DNA of 64,000 nt from Penium margaritaceum (taxonomy: Eukaryota > Streptophyta > Zygnematophyceae > Desmidiales > Peniaceae). The notes under the pieces were generated by a model, which had not been told where the DNA came from, made no database searches, and worked only from the letters and a program-made list of their open reading frames with translations. Within the stretch, counting starts at the first letter, position 1; each line of letters begins with the position of its first letter. Shown piece by piece: positions 45,906-56,400 of the stretch. The translations under genes and the position numbers were made by a program. The stretch is from contig SZWC01000516.1 in NCBI GenBank assembly GCA_023375785.1, forward strand, positions 316,862 to 380,861. The letters run 5' to 3'.

Positions 45906-46196
45906 CCCCCCTCCTTTTCTTTCACTGTCTTGCTCTCCGTGCACATTTCCCGTTCTCTATCGTCCTCCTGTTCCACACCCATGGTTTTCCATTGTACTTC
46001 ATTGCAGCGCCCAACGTGCACTATTTATAGCATCCTTCCCATCTGGCCTCCCATGATTCCCTCCGTCTTCCTTATTGGTCTCTTCCCCTCTTTCATTTTT
46101 TCTTACACTGACATACCTCATCCCCATGTGTTGCACTCCATTTCCTTCTCTTTCTGTCCTCCTCGGCCACCCTCACTCTTAATTGTGTAAATATTC

Positions 46197-46528
46197 AAAG
46201 ATCCGCTCACACATCTATGCATGCATATTCCGATGCAACATCCCGTGAGACTTCCCATTACAAGGTGGGCTCAAAGGGAGGAACCACCGTGCTTTAGATC
46301 TCCATTTATATAGCACTTTGTTTGTGTTATGCATGCAAATCCTTTTTTTTTGTAACCCTCTTCACTTGAAATGCATAGGAAGTACCCTAAACACAAAGGC
46401 ATGAAGAATGCTAGTGTTGAGTACGTCTGTTGAGTTTATACAGTACCAGCTCTTATGTGAAGTATTGAGAAATTTCTGTTTTGAAAGGAGCACAATGTCG
46501 TCAACCACACATATTAGCATATTAGCAT
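46197..46528 (-). repeat. right arm of a long inverted repeat
   Basis: Inverted partner of 39745-40083, cut at its outer end by the LARD-Q LTR starting at 46529. Confidence 0.75.
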
Positions 46529-47744
46529 TGCTGTTTTGTGAGCTTGATGCGACAAAGCCACCGCGTGCTCTAATGTAGCAAGGGGGTCCCCTGCTGCCGC
46601 AGGATCTTTGTGTGTCCATCAAACGTGCCTTGTACAAAGCTTAGCGGAAGCAAAACACTGAATGAACATCTTGGTTCATGGTACAAGTATGGTACACGGA
46701 ATGTACAAGGAACAACAGCAGTAGGAGGCTCGTCACTATGCTCTGACATAACTCCTGGCCCTAAACTTGGGTGCAATGCCTTGCTAGGCCATCATGGCCA
46801 TCGACGCAAGGGTCTCGGCGCAGCCACCGGCGCAGCGATGGAAGGCCTTTAGGACGTCAGGGCAACCTCCTTCCAGGCTGGCATGCCTTGCCTGGCTTAC
46901 AGGGATCCTAGAGGGATCTCCAGCAGCGTCCTCCACCCAGGCTGGCATGTAAGTGCCAGGATTATAGGGGTCTTGGAGGGATCTCCACCATTGTCTTGGT
47001 CTGGGGCTCCAGAGTCAGAGTCCGGAGCGGGGTCAGAGATTATTGATGGAAGATTATAGCCGCAGAGAGATGAATCTGGAGATATTGAGAAGGGACAGGA
47101 TCCTCGCCTTGTTCAGGTCTGCTGCCACCCCTACCTTACTCTGGAGAATCTTCCATCCAATGGAAGCTTCCTTCAGTTCTGGGCTCTTGCTGATACCTGT
47201 GCAGCTCCAGGGGGAAGCTTCCTCCTTTAGGAAGCTTGATCACGTATTTAGGTGAAACTTCACCTGACGGTTGCTTGCTCATCAGGCCTTCCTCTTAGGA
47301 TCGTTGATGTTACCATGTTGTAACGTCGTACCCGTTGATCAGGATCCACCTGAATCTTGCACCAGATTGACCCATGAAGATCCAAGGGTCTGGAATTCAT
47401 ACATAGTTGAGGTAATGCTCTGCAGGCCTCTTGTTCAGGCTGCATGTTGCCTATCTAGTCATCAGAAGCCCCTCTTGACCTGAGTGCCTGTGCAGCACCA
47501 TGCAGGTTTGTACTGCCAGTAGCATGCGCTCTCATCATGCACACGCTTGTCTACAAAGTACCTTTCACACCCTTTAAGGCTGCTCTCCAGAGAAAATCTG
47601 GAACTTCTGGGTCAAGATTCTCAGTCGAGCCGCACCCGGTAGATTCACGGAAAAAACCATCAAATCCCCTTAGAGCCTCCGATTGGAGTGCCTTCTGCAC
47701 CATGCTGAAGTAGTAAATCAGCACAGTTATCGCTCACTCCAACA
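46529..47744 (-). repeat. 3' LTR of LARD-Q copy 3
   Basis: About 1,216 bp; ends CACTCCAACA on the plus strand (the LTR start on minus). Confidence 0.8.
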
Positions 47745-49499
47745 CTCCCCCTCGATAATTGTGCTGATGAATCGATGCTTGTAGACCATCGTCAACAGGG
47801 TAGAGGAGGAGGAGGAATGAGGCTGTTGAATTTGTTTGGACATAGTTGGTCCGTCCGGCTCCACATGGGTGCAGGCACTCCATTGGGATTTTTTTCGGTG
47901 ACTCCGTGGTGCTAAACAAATTTGAGCACCACTTCTTCTTGGCTTCAATTTGGCTCCTCCGGGGCTGTCCAGGGCCTTAAACTGGTTGTGGAGCTCGTAG
48001 ATACCTCCACATTGTTTTAGTGAGGTTGGGGTTACCTCACCACTCCAGCTTTTTCTAGTTGCTTGTGGCTGAAGCAACCCCTCCCAGCCGTTTTCACTGT
48101 GCTTCTCATGCACCACCATGCACGAGTTTGGGTTGTCCCAATTGAGGTGGCGGCTGCATGTTGGGACCGTCGTCGGTTCCCCGTGACTAGGACGTTTCTG
48201 CCACTAGAAGACAGCCATCTTGGCTGTTCCGTTGCGTCACCTGGGATCTGGCTGTTTCCAATCCCGCTGGTGCTGTTTCCAAGTGGGAGAGGCGACTCCA
48301 TGGCGTCCCACTTACTGTCGCTGTTCTTTGTCGCGGCCTTGCGTGCTTGTTGTGGCCTTGGCTGTTTTGCCGTTTTCCTCCGGTAATTTCAGAGCTCGCA
48401 GCTCCTCGCCGACCAGTTTGTCGCTCCTCGCCATTTTTTTGCCTTTTTTTTGCAACTCCGGCTCAGACGCCTGCTCATGACAAGTTTGCCGGGCTTGCCT
48501 CGCCATCTCGTCACGGCGAGCGAGGAGGCTGCGCGAATTCATCGCGAGCATTTTTTTTCCCTTCTTCCTTTTTTTTTGCTCACCCTGGTTGGCTCGCTTT
48601 GTGGCATTCTTCCCTCGCTTTCCGCTGCCTGTTGGGGGCTTCACAAGGACCCTGTCGTTGTGGCCATTGGCTTGCCACGGCGGAGCCTGCTTCCGCGGCA
48701 GGGCCTTCCTGCGGTCAATCCTGCCGTTGCTGCAGGTTCTGCTGGCCCAACTCGCCGTCGCGGCGAGGTGGTGCGAGGTCCTGCATGGACCTCTCCACTC
48801 CCGTCGCTTTGGAGCCAGCTGAGCTGGGACTCCAGGGACCTGTTTCGCTCGCGCGAGCGAGCGGTCTCCTTTTCTCTTTCCGGATGACCTGTTCTGCTGG
48901 CAAGAGCGAGCGACGACACCTCCTCCCCCTTTATTTCTTCTTTTTTGCTCAATCGCTTGGCTGCCCCGTGCTGACGCTTTCTGCGCCGGCTTCAAACAAA
49001 TGGACTATTTCAGGTCAGGAATCCAGACTGACCTATTCTTGTCCTATCTCAGCAGCAAAGTGAGCTGCTTCTTGGGAACACCCAGAAATGGCTCCCTTGA
49101 ATTTGCCTTGCTTCAACTGCTCCAAACTTGCAGTATGCAGGCAGCTGCTGTAGCTCCTTGATGTCCAAGGAGACTGCTCCGAGTGATGCTCTCACCACTT
49201 TCGTCGTTGAAAGTGGTCAAGTCCACTCTCGTAAAAGAGTTGTGATAAACGTTGATGTAGATGATTGTGGCAATAACTGCTGCCAGTTTCTTCTCTGCAG
49301 TTGCAGAGCGCCACTCTGCTGCCGTTGTTGATGGAGCCGCCTTCCTTTAAATTTTTACGATCAGGAAGGAAGTCGTCATTGCCTTCGGCCTCCTCCCCCT
49401 CACTGGTGAAGGCCCAAATTGTTGCGGTGGCCTTCAGGGCCCCGCAATTCTCCTCCCAAAACTTGATGAAAATGTGTGGAACTCCACTAGCACTGCGCC

Positions 49500-49770
49500 C
49501 GAGGAATATCACTCCATCACGCATAACACCACCACGAGGTGGGCTTACTGCAAACACCTGCCAATATGGCAGGAACGTTGTCTGTGGAGCAGAGCTCCAC
49601 CACACATGCCACCTCTCTGGGATGGGCTTATAGCAACCGTCTGCCGACACGGTAGGAATGTATACTTTTTATTATCGAGTATGGCTTCATCGCGCATGCC
49701 ACCTCCATGAGGTGGGCTTACTGCAACCGTCTGCCAGCATGACAGGAATTTATCTTGGCTCCTCTGCCTA
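49500..49770 (-). repeat. ~86-bp tandem repeats in LARD-Q copy 3
   Basis: Three imperfect units with blocks such as CATGCCACCTC and GTGGGCTTACTGCAA(C/A). They are the inverted counterpart of the array at 28700-28990, and partly coding (AVSPPRGGVMRDGV-type repeats on minus). Confidence 0.65.
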
Positions 49771-50569
49771 AGTTGTGTGAAGGCCTGATAGCCTTCCTCT
49801 CCCCTTGGGCGTCACACGTCCCTTCTTGCCGGTGCACTATCGCATCGGCTCACGAGTGCTGCTATTCACTTATGTATCGTCGTTGCAGCCACTTCCATGG
49901 AGTGGTTGCCATGACTACTCCCAGCCAAAACCATAAGCTGGATATTCTGTTTCTGCTGCTTTGTATGAAGTACCAGATCCAAAAAAAATGAAGGATCTGG
50001 ACCTCCTCTACTATCATGGAGGTCTTCCTCTCCGTCCTCCCCCTCTCTTCCAAAGGTGAGAACAGAGATGGTTACATAACTGAGTTGAGCCTCATTGCTC
50101 CACATACATCCTCCAGGCTGTGGTGTTGTCTCATATCCATGAGGTTTATTGGCTGCTGTGGGCTGTTGCCAAGACCCTTCTTGATGTTAGCAGCTGCAAG
50201 TGCTACTTTTACTACTACGTGTTGGGGAGTTCTGCTTCTGGAGGAGCTCTTCTTCTCTCACAACTCCCAAATGCATTTTAACACGCTCCCCTCCTTTTTC
50301 TTCCTCCTCTTCTTCCGTTTCCTCTGCTGCCCTGTGCGTAGCAGACGAAGGACAATGCAGATGCAGAATGCTGAAGCTGAGTTACAGATGCAGCACTTAG
50401 CCTTGTTGTGGTCGTTGAGACGCCGGTCCCAATGGTGGTGAGTGGACTTGCTTTTGCCACCACGTTGCTTGTTGTCTTCAGCTGCATAGTTTGCCGCTTT
50501 ACGAGTGCTAATGTCTTTCTACTGTTGCACACCTTCTGCTGGACGCTCTGTTGCTTGACGTGTTACAAC

Positions 50570-51547
50570 CTAAAGTGTATAGAATGCTTCTTCTGCCAAA
50601 CGCATTGGCTCTTCAGCTCCTAGCGTTTTCTCTGCCACATGGAAGTTGTCTTCCAAGCTCATGGGCAGACTTGGTGGCACAGATGGACGATGAGACGGTG
50701 CACCATGGGCACCCCTGTTCTCCATCTCCATCGTGCTCTCCTCTTCATGGATTTGTTCAGGTAGACCGCCACCTTGGACGTCTGCTCTACACCTCATGGA
50801 AGGAGACACCTGATGTCTCCGACATAGGCTGAAGCACTCCATCTCCATAGGAGTTGCAAGAAGCTGTGAGACCGCTCCTTCAGCGGGTATAGGCCCTTGT
50901 TGGACCGCAAAGGCATGCGACACTTGTGCTTGGAGCTCTTGCTGAGCGTGTGCCATGGGTGGCACAATGTGGGCAGGCTGTGGGTGTTGAGCCACAAACG
51001 GCCATGGCATGCCTCCTCGTGGTGCTGTTGCCGGCTGCACTTGTGGAGACATAACTGATTGTACAACTTGGGGAGGGCTTTCTTGAGGCACATGTGCAGC
51101 TGATGCATGTGAACTTTGTTGCCAATGTATCTGCTGTTGTTGCTGCTCATGTTTATGATGTTGTTGTTGTTGCAACTCTTGTTGTTGCGTCCATGTCAGG
51201 TACTGCTGACGTTGTGTGAAATGGACTGCTTGGGCTTCATGTGACTCTTGTGGTTGGTGCGTTTGCAATGCTTGAGCTGCATAGGCCAGCTCCTCCTGTT
51301 GACGAAGGAGCTCTTGATCACCAATCTGCTGCCTCAGCGCCTCCCTTTCTTGCTCCAGAGCCCGCCGTGCTGAAGCTTCTTCCTGCTCCAAATGCCGCGC
51401 CTCCGCAGCCAAGCGTTGTGCCTTTGCCGCTTGGCTTTGTGCGCGGTCTGCGACATGGCGTCCTTCCTCTAGGCCCATGTGTAACCCGCACAAAAGTGAT
51501 TGTGCAGGAGAAGCTTTCCAAGCATTCTCCTCTTCTATGTTTTCCAT
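50570..51547 (-). CDS. Gln-rich coiled-coil protein of LARD-Q, 325 aa
   Basis: Intact frame starting MENIEEENAWKASPAQSLL. Residues about 30-100 are Ala/Glu/Arg/Gln-rich and predicted coiled coil by eye (AKAQRLAAEARHLEQEEASA). Residues about 115-150 are Gln-rich (QQQELQQQQHHKHEQQQQQ). A Pro/Gln/Ala segment follows (SPPQVVQSVMSPQVQPATAP), then a hydrophilic C-terminus. There is no zinc knuckle, protease, RT or integrase motif. By position, first large ORF after the primer site, it might replace Gag, but this is inference. A decayed homologue at 27100-27780 shows that it belongs to the family. It could start further upstream, since a related frame precedes it. Confidence 0.6.
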   Translation of the reverse strand: MENIEEENAWKASPAQSLLCGLHMGLEEGRHVADRAQSQAAKAQRLAAEARHLEQEEASARRALEQEREALRQQIGDQELLRQQEELAYAAQALQTHQPQESHEAQAVHFTQRQQYLTWTQQQELQQQQHHKHEQQQQQIHWQQSSHASAAHVPQESPPQVVQSVMSPQVQPATAPRGGMPWPFVAQHPQPAHIVPPMAHAQQELQAQVSHAFAVQQGPIPAEGAVSQLLATPMEMECFSLCRRHQVSPSMRCRADVQGGGLPEQIHEEESTMEMENRGAHGAPSHRPSVPPSLPMSLEDNFHVAEKTLGAEEPMRLAEEAFYTL

Positions 51548-51892
51548 GCTTGCTACGTAGGTGGAAGACTGACCACGTGCCTCTGCGAAGTGGCATCAAC
51601 TCCACCTCTTGCTGAGCGCTTCTACAAGGATGGTGGAGAACATCTCCACCACTAACGTAGTTTGCTGCTATTACTGCTACAAACTGCTGAGAGCACCACC
51701 TAGTGCTCTGATACCATTTTGGGCATGGTATGCTCTTTGTCTTGTGCAAGCCGAACGGCACAAAGACTGTTCGCGCTGCATGCTTAGGAGAAGGCGAACG
51801 TCACTCCTGAAGCTTGTATAGGGATGGTGAAGGAGTGCTTCACCAATCCACGCTGCTGCTGCTGCTGCTGTTGCTGACGGCACAAACTTGCA

Positions 51893-51904
51893 GCTCTGAT
51901 ACCA
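51893..51904 (-). promoter_or_regulatory. primer-binding site of LARD-Q copy 3
   Basis: On minus it reads TGGTATCAGAGC, directly at the LTR edge at 51905. Confidence 0.88.
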
Positions 51905-53008
51905 TGTTGATTTTTGTGAGCTTGTAGCAACAAAGCCACCGCGTGCTCTGATGCAGCAAGGGGGTCCCCTACTGCCGCAGAATCTTGGGTGTCCAGCAAG
52001 CATGCCTTGTACAAAGCTTAGCGGAAGCAAACTACTGAATGAACATCTTGGTTCATGATACAAGTATGGTACAAGGAATGTACAAGGAACAACAGCAGTA
52101 CGCGGCTCAGCACTATGCTCTGACGCAACTCCTGGCCCTAAACTAGGGCGCAACGCCTTGAAAGGCCATCGTGGCCGTCGATGCAAGGGTCTCGGCGCAG
52201 CCACCGGAGCAGCGATAGAAGGCCTTCAGGACATCAGGGCAACGTCCTCCCAGGCTGGCATACCTTGCCGGGATTATAGGGATCCTGGAGGGATCTCTAG
52301 CAGCGTCCTCCACCCAGGCTGGCATGTAAGTGCCAGGCTTATAGGGGTCTTGGAGGGATCTCCAGCAACGTCTTGGTCTAGGCTCCAGAGTCAGAGTCCA
52401 TAGCGGGGTGAGAGATTATAGCTGGAAGATTATAGCCATAGAGCGATGAATCTGGAGATACTGAGAAGTGGCAGGACCCTCGCCTTGTTCAGGTCTGCTG
52501 CCACCCCTGCCTTACTCTGGAGAAGCTTCCATCCAATGGAAGCTTCCTTCAGTTTTGGGCTCTTATTGATACCTGTGCTGCTCCAGGGGGAAGTGTCCTC
52601 CTTAAGGAAGCTTCATCAGGTCTTCAAGTGAAACTTTACCTGAAGGTTGCTTGCTCATTAGGCCTTCCTCTTAGGATCGTTAATGTTACCATGTTGCAAC
52701 ATCAGGCCCATCGATGAGGATCCACCTGAAGCACCAGATTGACCCATGAAGGTCCAAGGGTCTGGACTTCATGCACGGTTGAGGTGATGCTGTGCAGGCC
52801 TCTTGTTCAGACTGCATGTTGCCTATCTAGTCATCAGAAGCCCCTCTTGATCTGAGTGCTTGTGCAGCACCATGCAGGTTTGTGCTGCCAGTAGCATGCG
52901 CTCTCATGATGCACATGCTTGTCTACAAAGCACCTTTCACACCCTTTAAGACAGCTCTCCAGAGAAAATCTGGAACTTCTGCGTCAAGATTCTCAGTCGA
53001 GCCGCACT
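51905..53008 (-). repeat. 5' LTR of LARD-Q copy 3, truncated
   Basis: Matches 46529-47744 until GAGCCGCAC at about 53008, then unrelated sequence. Roughly the outer 110-130 bp are missing. Confidence 0.82.
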
Positions 53009-53414
53009 TGCGGTCGTATGTGTGCGGCCTGCCGGCGCAGGAAGGCGAGTCATGGTGTTGCCATGCCGCCGCTGCCAGCCAAACATGCGTACGTGCCATC
53101 GAATAGTCCGAACGTCTTTGCGCATCGTGCAATGGTGGTGATCGTGTTTTCATGGTTCGCACTCTTATGCCGGCGATGGCTGGTCTGCCAAAGCGCAGCT
53201 CTTCGTGCGGCTGGCTCACTTTCTTCCGGTCGTTGGTGTTTGAGCGCGTAACCTTGCGGTGCCTCCTAACCTTGCGCGGGGAGAGGCGAGGGTGTTGTGT
53301 GTAGTGCCACGCAGGAGTCCTGCGCGTCCTGCGGCAGGACGCGACTCTGGGGACGCCACGTCCACGCAGCAGAGGCGTGTGTACCTCAGTGACCTTCGGT
53401 GAGACGCGAAAGAA
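53009..53414 (+). other. upstream region of the ankyrin gene
   Basis: GC-richer sequence leading to the proposed start at 53415. It contains a perfect 10-bp hairpin (CGCGTCCTGC / GCAGGACGCG near 53315-53340). No TATA box or ORF is clear. It presumably holds the promoter of the gene at 53415-58631. Confidence 0.4.
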
Positions 53415-56400
53415 ATGGATGCCAGAGGCACCGGTGAGCTGCTCTCTCAGATGAAAACGGAGGACCGGCCTGAGCGTGTGTGCACGCGCACTCGTACATG
53501 TTTACTCGTGCTGAGATGCAACTTGCTTTCATGTTTCCGCACGTCACCTTAGCAACGGCTTCATGGCACGCAGAGTTGGAGTCTGCGCACATCAATTTCA
53601 TGATGCTGCTTTCTGCTGGAGAATTTTAACGTATTCCACCAGCTGCAGCTTGCTCAAATATGGCCAAAGACGCCCTCGGCCAAGGCTCAAACTCAAAACT
53701 GGGACCTCGGTGATTTTCTGAAAATTCTGGACAGAACCTCGTCCGTTTGAGCAATGAAATTTGTGAGGCACTCAACCGGCTGTCTTAGGAGGCGTCTGAT
53801 GGCTCGTTGGAAAGCTTAGGAGTTGTACAATATTCCCTCTAAGTTTCGGCATGAACGGTGAAGCCTACAATACTTGGCACTGCTGCAAAGCGAGGATGGT
53901 GCTTGTAGAAAATCTGGGATGAACACTTAGGAAGATCCTTAGTTATATCACAAGAGACAAGTGCCTCATATATCCGGTACACTATGATACACGGAGACAC
54001 TTGAAAACATACACAAAAAATAATAAACCTCAGTCCAGGGCGCAGGTCTCAGTCCCATGGTGAGTTGGAGCTAATTTGCACCCTTGGCGGTGCCTTGGTG
54101 GAGTTGTACTACCCACCCACAATCCTCACATGGTGGTAGTTACCACCTAAGGCTGACTCACACACAAAAAGACACAAAACAAACCCCTTCCACACTGGTT
54201 GTGGTTAGAAAACCGTGCACACGCAACTTTCCTAGCCGATGCGACGCGAGAAACCCAAAACGCGACTCGACGCGCATGGGGACGCGGCTTGGGTGCTATG
54301 TGCGTTGGCGAGACAGAACCACGGACTTACCCATTGACCATTGCGACTTACCGGTGGAAACAGCTGCGTCACTCTTGTATCACGGAGTTGTCCATTTGGT
54401 GGCCCATGTGCCACACCCCACATGCGCACATGCCTCAAGTCGCAGGTTCAAACTTTGCACACTCACCAACCGTAGGGGTTTGCACCTTCACGTGCGATCA
54501 AACCGCTTGCCTCAAACGTGCTAGGAAAAACTACCCCAAAAATAGAAGGGGGCACCACATTAAAAACCTCTCTTCCGGCGGCTGATGGGTAGCGACAAGA
54601 AAACACACTTGCCGGGACCGGTCCGCCGGCTATCAGGCCGTCGCGATCGGTCAAACCCGTCGCGACCTCCCCTTCCCTTTTTTCCTTTTTTTTTCTCTCT
54701 CGCTGTTGCTCAGCTCAGCCGGCCGCCACGTGCGGCCATCCGCGTCGGCGGGTTTTGCCACTCCGCCAACACTCCCACTTGGTGAACACTCGCCGACCTC
54801 ATAACATGGGCTAGAAGCCGAAAAGGCGATTGTCACAGCACATAAACTTGTAACCTGCAAGTTTGGGGTCTTCGGCTTCATCTTCATTCTTCTTTCGTGG
54901 GACGTTCAACGGCCACTCGACTTCCATATCACTTGGGATATCGAGAACCATGTTGGTGTTGATGCCGGCATCACCAAGGAGCTTGTTGAGTCATGATGTG
55001 TCGGTGGTGCTCAACACGTCCACCATGGACTCCGTCTTGATGTCGTTCGCCGGCACGCGAGCCTCATTGCCCTTTGCGCTTCGGACGCGACCCACACTCT
55101 TGGCCGCTCCCACTGCTACAGCAGTTTTCACGCGTTTTGGTGGCGGAGGTACAACGTTCCTTCCTTTGGTGCGGACGTCCTTGACTGCTCCGCTCCATGG
55201 CACCATGGGCAATCCATGTGGCTTCTCCAATGCCACAGCCGCTACCATCGCTTTGCCTCCGCCAAACTGCTCTGTGTCTTCCCCATCCGCCACGTCGGCT
55301 TCCTTGACCTGCTCATTGACCATGGGACTTGGCGGCACAAGGGATGGAAGCACAATGCCAAGCACGTCAAGCCCCGTTGCTCCCAATTTCTCTCCACATC
55401 CTCCAACACCATCCGCCGAGGCCGCAACGCACTCCTCCGGCGGTGCCACACGACCACACAAGGGGTAAAGATCCCCTTCACGAGGTGTCTCAAACACAAC
55501 AACTCCCTCCTTCACAACACAACACCCCTCCTCATCAAACTTCACCGTACATCCCTTCTTCACAAGCTCACTCACCGACACGAGGCTCTTTGTGAGCTCC
55601 GGGACATGCAACACATTTGTGAGCTTCACACTCCTGACCTCCCCTCTGACCATCACATCAATACACACCATGCCTTCTTCCCCTGCGACCAACACCCCGT
55701 CATCCCGCCAACACCACATCTCTCCGGGGAATGGTCTCAAGTACCTCAAACCATCCACGATGTGGAGTGAGGTGCCGATCGGCTCCCGAGTCCATGTACC
55801 ACTCGTCCGGGGCTTTGGTGTCGACCCTTGCCGCGAGCATAAAAATCTTGTCGGAGGCGGGAGACGCCTGCACGGTCAATGAGGATGAGGAAGACGAGGA
55901 GGAGGTCTTCCACTTCGTGAACTTCGCCATCCACGCGGTGCAATCGCGGACAAGGTGGTCGGTGGAGCCGCAATGGAAAAACGCCCGGACGCCCATGCCC
56001 GGTGGTGCACCGACGGCTCTCTCGTTGCCGTCCATCTTCGGGTATGCGTGCGTACGAATCACGTATGCGGCATCCTTGCCGCTCTCATCATGCAAGTGCC
56101 GGCGCATCTCCTCATGGAGGAGATTTGTGGTAACCTCCTCGAGCTTGAGGTCGCCCGACTGCGCCTCCAACGCCACCACGAGGGGTTGGTTTGACTCCGA
56201 GAGCCCCTCAAACAACGTGAGGATGATCTCGTTGCTCCCGACCTCGGCTCCGGTGGCTCTGAGCTGCTCCGCCAATTCCTTGGCGCGGTTGATGTAGTCC
56301 TGCATCCCTTCGCCCGCACCCATGCGAAGCATGCGAAAACAATCCCGCAACATCATGCAATTCGCCACTCCTCCCGCCTCATACACCCCACACAATGCCT

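Larger units (their letters stand above)
46529..53008 (-). mobile_element. LARD-Q copy 3, minus strand
   Basis: Same family as 25271-32145, inverted. The 3' LTR is 46529-47744 and the internal region 47745-51904. The 5' LTR begins at 51905 but is cut short at about 53008, where unrelated sequence follows. A purine tract (read TCCCCCTC on plus) lies next to the 3' LTR, and a primer site at 51893-51904. It has no RT, integrase or protease. The Gln-rich ORF is intact here, and a second frame around 49190-49650 carries the repeat array. Otherwise broken in several places. Confidence 0.87.
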
